Below are positions 30,289 to 34,029 of a stretch of 34,029 nucleotides of DNA, piece after piece. The notes under the pieces were generated by a model. It saw only the letters and a program-made list of their open reading frames with translations, had not been told where the DNA came from and did not search any database. The translations under genes and the position numbers were made by a program. Numbering within the stretch: position 1 is the first letter of the stretch; every line of letters begins with the position of its first letter. This DNA comes from Bdellovibrionales bacterium. Lineage in GTDB: Bacteria; Bdellovibrionota; Bdellovibrionia; Bdellovibrionales; Bdellovibrionaceae. Location: NCBI GenBank assembly GCA_005793345.1, contig SXSU01000089.1:1-34029 (forward strand). Direction: 5' to 3'.

Positions 30289-31707
30289 TTAAACTAAGTT
30301 CTTTTCTAATAGCAATGCGATCTCGTTTGCATATTGGTTTATTAAATGACGATCTGGCCCCTCAACTAATACTCGGACAAGTGGTTCGGTTCCTGAAAAA
30401 CGTACAAATACTCGTCCATTTCCAGATAATTTTTTCTCGATATTTTCAATTAAATCAGAGTAACCTTTAACCTCATCTAAATCAGCTTTGCGTTTAACTT
30501 TTACATTGATTAAAACCTGTGGAACATCCTCAATTGAAGAATTAAGTTCACTTAATGGTCTTCCGGTTTCTTTCATAACAGCTAATACGTTTAATGCCGC
30601 CACACAACCATCACCAGTTGATGAATGATCTAAAAATATGATATGTCCTGATTGCTCGCCTCCCAGATTGCATTTTGATTTGCGAAGCTCTTCAACAACA
30701 TATTTATCACCCACACCAACTTTTACGACTTGAATGCCATTTTCTTTCATTTTTTTCTCAAGACCAAAATTACTCATATGGGTGACAACGAGAGTATTGT
30801 TTTTGAGTTCGCCTTTTTTCTTTAAATGCAGAGCGCAGATTCCAAGAATATGATCACCATTCATTACTTGGCCCTTTTCATCAACCATTATGACCCTATC
30901 AGCATCACCGTCTAAACTAATTCCAACATCAGCACGATAATCAATTACAGCTTTTGCAACTGACTCAGGATGCAAGGCACCCATCTTATCGTTTATATTA
31001 ACTCCGTTAGGTTCATCACCAATTTGAATAACCTCAGCTCCCAACTCTTCAAAAATGGCACGTGCCACCTTGTAAGAGGCTCCGTTTGCAGTATCAAGAA
31101 CGAGTCTCATTCCATCAAGAGTATAATCCATTGGAAAACTACTTTTCACATGGATAATATATCTTCCCTGAGCATCGTCTATTCTTTTTGTGCGTCCAAT
31201 TTTATTGGGTGGGGGTAAATATTTTTCGAGTTGATCTTCAGCAACTAATCTTTCAATTTCTTTTTCTAATTGATCACTAAATTTAAATCCATCAGAACCA
31301 AATATTTTAATTCCATTATCGACATAGGGGTTATGACTTGCTGATATCACAATACCTGCCGAAGCTCGCATACTACGGGTTAAAAAACCAATTCCTGGAG
31401 TTGGTAGTGGGCCAACCATTTGTACATAAACACCCATTGAACTTAATCCAGATGCTAATGCCATTTCAATCATATATCCCGAAAGTCGCGTGTCTTTTCC
31501 AATTAAAACTTTTGGTTGAGACAATACAGTTGTCGAATTATTTTTAGCAGTTTGCTGCTGTAAACGATTTAAAATAACTCCAATTGCTTGACCTACTTTT
31601 ACAACAAGATCTACTCGCATCGGAAATTGATTAGAAGTCCCTCTAATTCCATCAGTGCCAAATAATTTTAAAGTTGAACCTGTTTTTGCTGATGTAGTTT
31701 TATCCAT
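30289..31707 (-). CDS. glmM: Phosphoglucosamine mutase
   Basis: 472 residues, slightly longer than usual (about 445-450) because of an N-terminal extension and an insert after residue 50. GlmM converts glucosamine-6-phosphate to glucosamine-1-phosphate for UDP-GlcNAc, peptidoglycan and LPS. Motifs: FGTDGIRG, the phosphoserine loop VISASHNPYVDNG (Ser124), the metal loop DGDADR, the sugar loop GGEQSGH, and RFSGTEPLVRV for phosphate binding. AAAGG lies 4 nt before the ATG. It is last in the cdaA-cdaR-glmM unit, 16 nt after cdaR. Confidence 0.97.
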   Translation of the reverse strand: MDKTTSAKTGSTLKLFGTDGIRGTSNQFPMRVDLVVKVGQAIGVILNRLQQQTAKNNSTTVLSQPKVLIGKDTRLSGYMIEMALASGLSSMGVYVQMVGPLPTPGIGFLTRSMRASAGIVISASHNPYVDNGIKIFGSDGFKFSDQLEKEIERLVAEDQLEKYLPPPNKIGRTKRIDDAQGRYIIHVKSSFPMDYTLDGMRLVLDTANGASYKVARAIFEELGAEVIQIGDEPNGVNINDKMGALHPESVAKAVIDYRADVGISLDGDADRVIMVDEKGQVMNGDHILGICALHLKKKGELKNNTLVVTHMSNFGLEKKMKENGIQVVKVGVGDKYVVEELRKSKCNLGGEQSGHIIFLDHSSTGDGCVAALNVLAVMKETGRPLSELNSSIEDVPQVLINVKVKRKADLDEVKGYSDLIENIEKKLSGNGRVFVRFSGTEPLVRVLVEGPDRHLINQYANEIALLLEKNLV

Positions 31708-31723
31708 AATACCTTTACCTATT

Positions 31724-32116
31724 TTATTTTTTTACTAAATTCACTTTAATATAAGTTGGCTCCATTGAATTTACCTTTATCCCCGGTGGTAATTTTAAAT
31801 TATCAACATGGATCAAAACAGTATTTAAACCTTCACGTGGATTTTCAATTGGAATCAAGATTGAACTTATAGTTTTATCTTTTGAAAATTGAAATAAAAT
31901 ATTTCTTGGACCTTCTAATTTTAAATCCACTTTAGAGTCAGTTTGATCCACCATTTCAAATGGAGGCTGTACATAAATTTTAAGTGGAACTTCCTTATGA
32001 ATAACAAAATCTCGACGAATCAATACAGAAATCCAAAGTATCAAAGTCATCAGCGTCGCCAAAACCTTGTAACCTAAATTTTCATTAAAAAAAGTATTCA
32101 CAGATTTTTTAATCAT
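31724..32116 (-). CDS. cdaR: YbbR-domain protein (CdaR-like regulator of CdaA)
   Basis: 130 residues: one N-terminal membrane helix (about 15-33, NLGYKVLATLMTLILWISVL) and a single extracytoplasmic YbbR domain (VPLKIYVQPP, KVDLKLEGP, LPPGIKVNSMEPTYIKVNL). Firmicute CdaR has several YbbR repeats and modulates the diadenylate cyclase; here there is only one. It overlaps cdaA by 8 nt, so coupling is likely. Confidence 0.88.
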   Translation of the reverse strand: MIKKSVNTFFNENLGYKVLATLMTLILWISVLIRRDFVIHKEVPLKIYVQPPFEMVDQTDSKVDLKLEGPRNILFQFSKDKTISSILIPIENPREGLNTVLIHVDNLKLPPGIKVNSMEPTYIKVNLVKK

Positions 32117-32933
32117 AGGTAGTTTTTACCTTTTCTGATTTACTGTATTTTAAATTATAAAATTCATAAAGTTCTTTTCGTAAAGAAACAGCATCTAGAT
32201 TTGCAGTTAAATGCCCTCCTTGGGCTATTCCAACAAAACGAGTTTCTTCGCTAACAACCACAACCAACGCATCTGTTTCTTCAGTTAAGCCAAGGGCTGC
32301 CCGATGCCTTGTTCCTAAGTTTTTATCAAGAACAGGGTTTTTACTTAATGGTAATACACAACTTGCAGAGTGAATACGTCCGCTTCTTATGAGAGCCGCG
32401 CCATCATGCACAGGACTAGATGGATGAAAAATAGATTCTAACAATGCTGAGGTTACCAAACTATCAATATCTGTTCCGCTTTCAAGATGGTAATCTACAG
32501 AAATTTCTTTTTCTAAAACTACCAAAGCGCCATAACCTTTTTGAGCAAGCATCATCACAGCTTTAGCGATTTCTTCTATAACATGGGTTTCTTGAATCAT
32601 AGTCATACCAGTAAATAGTGGATGACTACCAATATGCGCAAGTGTTCTTCGAATTTCACTCTGAAATAAAATCACTATAATTAAAAACAGATGAGAAAAA
32701 AATTTATCTAGAATCCATTGAAAAGTAAAAAGTTCCCATCGAATACTCAGTATAAATAAAATACCGAGAAAACCAAGGCCAGACATAATTTGCATTGAAC
32801 CATTTTTACGAACGAGCAATACAACTCGATAAACCAATATCCAAACCAAGATAAGGTCAACTCCGTCTTCCCAACGAAGATTATCAATAATAAATCTCCA
32901 ATTTTCAATTAATTGGGTTAGTAGTTGATTCAA
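32109..32933 (-). CDS. cdaA: Membrane diadenylate cyclase CdaA (c-di-AMP synthase)
   Basis: 274 residues. Three N-terminal membrane helices (about 25-42, 49-65 and 72-91) precede a DAC (DisA_N) domain with DGA at 177-179 and RHR in GTRHRAALG at 209-211. It condenses two ATP to c-di-AMP, which controls osmolyte and cell-wall homeostasis where studied. The order cdaA-cdaR-glmM is conserved widely in bacteria, and GlmM can bind and inhibit CdaA. The presence of the locus indicates c-di-AMP signalling in this Gram-negative. A repeat remnant (R5) lies between it and ftsH. Confidence 0.94.
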   Translation of the reverse strand: MNQLLTQLIENWRFIIDNLRWEDGVDLILVWILVYRVVLLVRKNGSMQIMSGLGFLGILFILSIRWELFTFQWILDKFFSHLFLIIVILFQSEIRRTLAHIGSHPLFTGMTMIQETHVIEEIAKAVMMLAQKGYGALVVLEKEISVDYHLESGTDIDSLVTSALLESIFHPSSPVHDGAALIRSGRIHSASCVLPLSKNPVLDKNLGTRHRAALGLTEETDALVVVVSEETRFVGIAQGGHLTANLDAVSLRKELYEFYNLKYSKSEKVKTTYD

Positions 32934-32952
32934 GATTAAATCCTTCTAATCT

Positions 32953-32995
32953 TGATTAAGTCGTCCCTCTTTCGCAATAATTTCAGACTTAATCA
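32953..32995. repeat. Interspersed repeat, copy R5 (module 1 only, degenerate)
   Basis: TGATTAAGTC (32953-32962) and GACTTAATCA (32986-32995) are perfect arms. Between them TTCGCAATAATTTCAGAC matches module 1 of the full copies. Modules 2 and 3 are missing. It sits in the 80-bp ftsH-cdaA gap. Confidence 0.65.
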
Positions 32996-33014
32996 CAAAA
33001 AAATAAAGTTATAG

Positions 33015-34029
33015 TTATGCGGTGACTGGGGTTCCTGAGCCAGTAGGAGTTGCTTTTTTACGAGCCTCTTCGCTTACTTCAACTTTATCAGCTATTCCAC
33101 CGCCATCAATTTTATTTTGCCTCACCTTGTGAATTTCTTCTATAGCAGCTCCATTCACTAACATTTCAACTTCAGCGCCATCAATAGTTTCAAATTCTAA
33201 AAGAGCTTTCGTTAATTTTTCTAAGATATCTTTATTCTCTGTTAAAATTTTCTTAGCAAGATCATACCCACGAGTGACAATGCCAAAAACTTCTTTATCA
33301 ATTTGCTCAGCTTTTGAATCGGAATAATCTCTAGTTGTATTTCCATAATTCATTCCTAAAAAAACAGGGCTATCTCTTTTTTCATATGATAAAGGACCAA
33401 GAGTACTCATACCCCACTCGCAAACCATTCTTCGAGCTATTTCGGTAGCCCTTTCAATATCATTTCCTGCACCGGTCGTAACATCATTATAAATTAATTC
33501 TTCAGCAACTCGGCCTCCAAATAAAAATGCAATCATATTTTCTGCTTTTGATTTTGATAAATTTAACGAATCTTTCTCTGGTAATGTTTGAGTTATACCC
33601 AATGCCATACCTCGAGGAATAATAGTCACCTTATGAATTGGATCTAAACCATTAATTTTTTTCCCAACAAGTGTATGTCCTGCTTCATGATAGGCTGTAA
33701 TTTGTTTATCTTCATCAGAAATGACCATCGATTTTCTTTCAGAGCCCATTAAAACTCTGTCTTTTGCACGCTCAAAATCATCCATTGTTATAAATTTTTT
33801 ATCTACTCTGGCAGCTATAAGTGCTGCTTCATTAACTAAATTTTCGATGTCTGCACCTGAAAACCCAGGCGTTCCACGAGCAATCTTACTTAAATCTACA
33901 TCAGATCCCAACGGAGTTTTGCGAGTATGGACCTGTAAAATTTGTAAACGACCATTAAGATCAGGTTTATTAACTACAACTCTTCTGTCAAAACGACCAG
34001 GTCGTAATAATGCAGGATCTAAAACATCA
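33015..34029 (-). CDS. ftsH: ATP-dependent zinc metalloprotease FtsH, C-terminal part (runs off the window)
   Basis: 338 codons are visible. The open frame continues to the right edge: DVLDPALLRPGRFDRRV is the AAA second region of homology, so the Met at 33911 is internal, not a start. Then come the AAA lid (GFSGADIENLVNEAALIA), the M41 zinc site YHEAGHTLVG, and GGRVAEELIY with TTGAGNDIERAT supplying the third ligand. The low-complexity C-terminal tail ends in PTGSGTPVTA. FtsH is the membrane quality-control protease. It is the upstream gene of the cdaA-cdaR-glmM group on the same strand, with an 80-bp gap holding repeat R5. Confidence 0.96.
   Translation of the reverse strand, partial: DVLDPALLRPGRFDRRVVVNKPDLNGRLQILQVHTRKTPLGSDVDLSKIARGTPGFSGADIENLVNEAALIAARVDKKFITMDDFERAKDRVLMGSERKSMVISDEDKQITAYHEAGHTLVGKKINGLDPIHKVTIIPRGMALGITQTLPEKDSLNLSKSKAENMIAFLFGGRVAEELIYNDVTTGAGNDIERATEIARRMVCEWGMSTLGPLSYEKRDSPVFLGMNYGNTTRDYSDSKAEQIDKEVFGIVTRGYDLAKKILTENKDILEKLTKALLEFETIDGAEVEMLVNGAAIEEIHKVRQNKIDGGGIADKVEVSEEARKKATPTGSGTPVTA

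Noticed and set aside
33911..33911. Met codon in the ftsH frame taken as a gene start
   Set aside because: The same frame continues to the window edge with conserved AAA sequence (ALLRPGRFDRR), so the gene is cut by the window.
1..34029. tRNA or rRNA genes, integrase, transposase, attachment site, replication origin
   Set aside because: No cloverleaf with a T-loop, no rRNA-like stretch and no recombinase motifs were recognised on reading both strands by eye; a tRNA scan would be decisive.

Overview
The window is AT-rich (about one third GC by eye), densely coded DNA of a Gram-negative bacterium. KdsB (LPS), lipobox and beta-barrel outer-membrane proteins, DapD/LysA and UvrA fit a diderm. A TIGR02147-family protein, large secreted or surface hydrolases and a FliL-like protein away from flagellar genes point to the Bdellovibrionota (Bdellovibrio/Bacteriovorax relatives). 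The lineage is inferred from gene content only.

Layout. 1-1502: minus-strand pyrG(partial)-kdsB-engB. 1787-6490: an FHA/sigma-54 activator facing a FliL-like membrane protein and a very long MepA-type lipoprotein. 6841-9633: a beta-barrel protein, a small radical SAM protein and an AAA_14/DUF4143-type ATPase whose promoter carries three palindromes at exact 31-bp spacing. 9789-14946: uvrA, a BAAT-like hydrolase, a TSUP permease and a TldD remnant. 15053-18883: a second AAA_14/DUF4143 ATPase with its own palindromes, a TIGR02147 regulator and a secreted HExxH protein. 19030-22480: fur/zur-folE2, a YceF/Maf-cytidine deaminase fusion and a DUF1338 oxygenase. 22678-27584: a degenerate histidine kinase, then lysA, mpaA and dapD (diaminopimelate and murein-peptide genes). 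27731-30217: a YdcF-like protein, ridA, a small barrel and a HEPN/MNT pair. 30289-34029: glmM-cdaR-cdaA-ftsH, the c-di-AMP and amino-sugar locus.

The main non-coding signal is a modular interspersed repeat of about 150 bp. It has three hairpin modules, two to three near-complete copies and several partial or solo-module copies, all between genes. Some stem positions differ between copies in a compensatory way. Copies supply the stop codons of two genes and probably the ribosome-binding site of engB. The second strong signal is the set of phased palindromes in front of both ATPase genes. No tRNA, rRNA, CRISPR array, transposase or integrase was seen.
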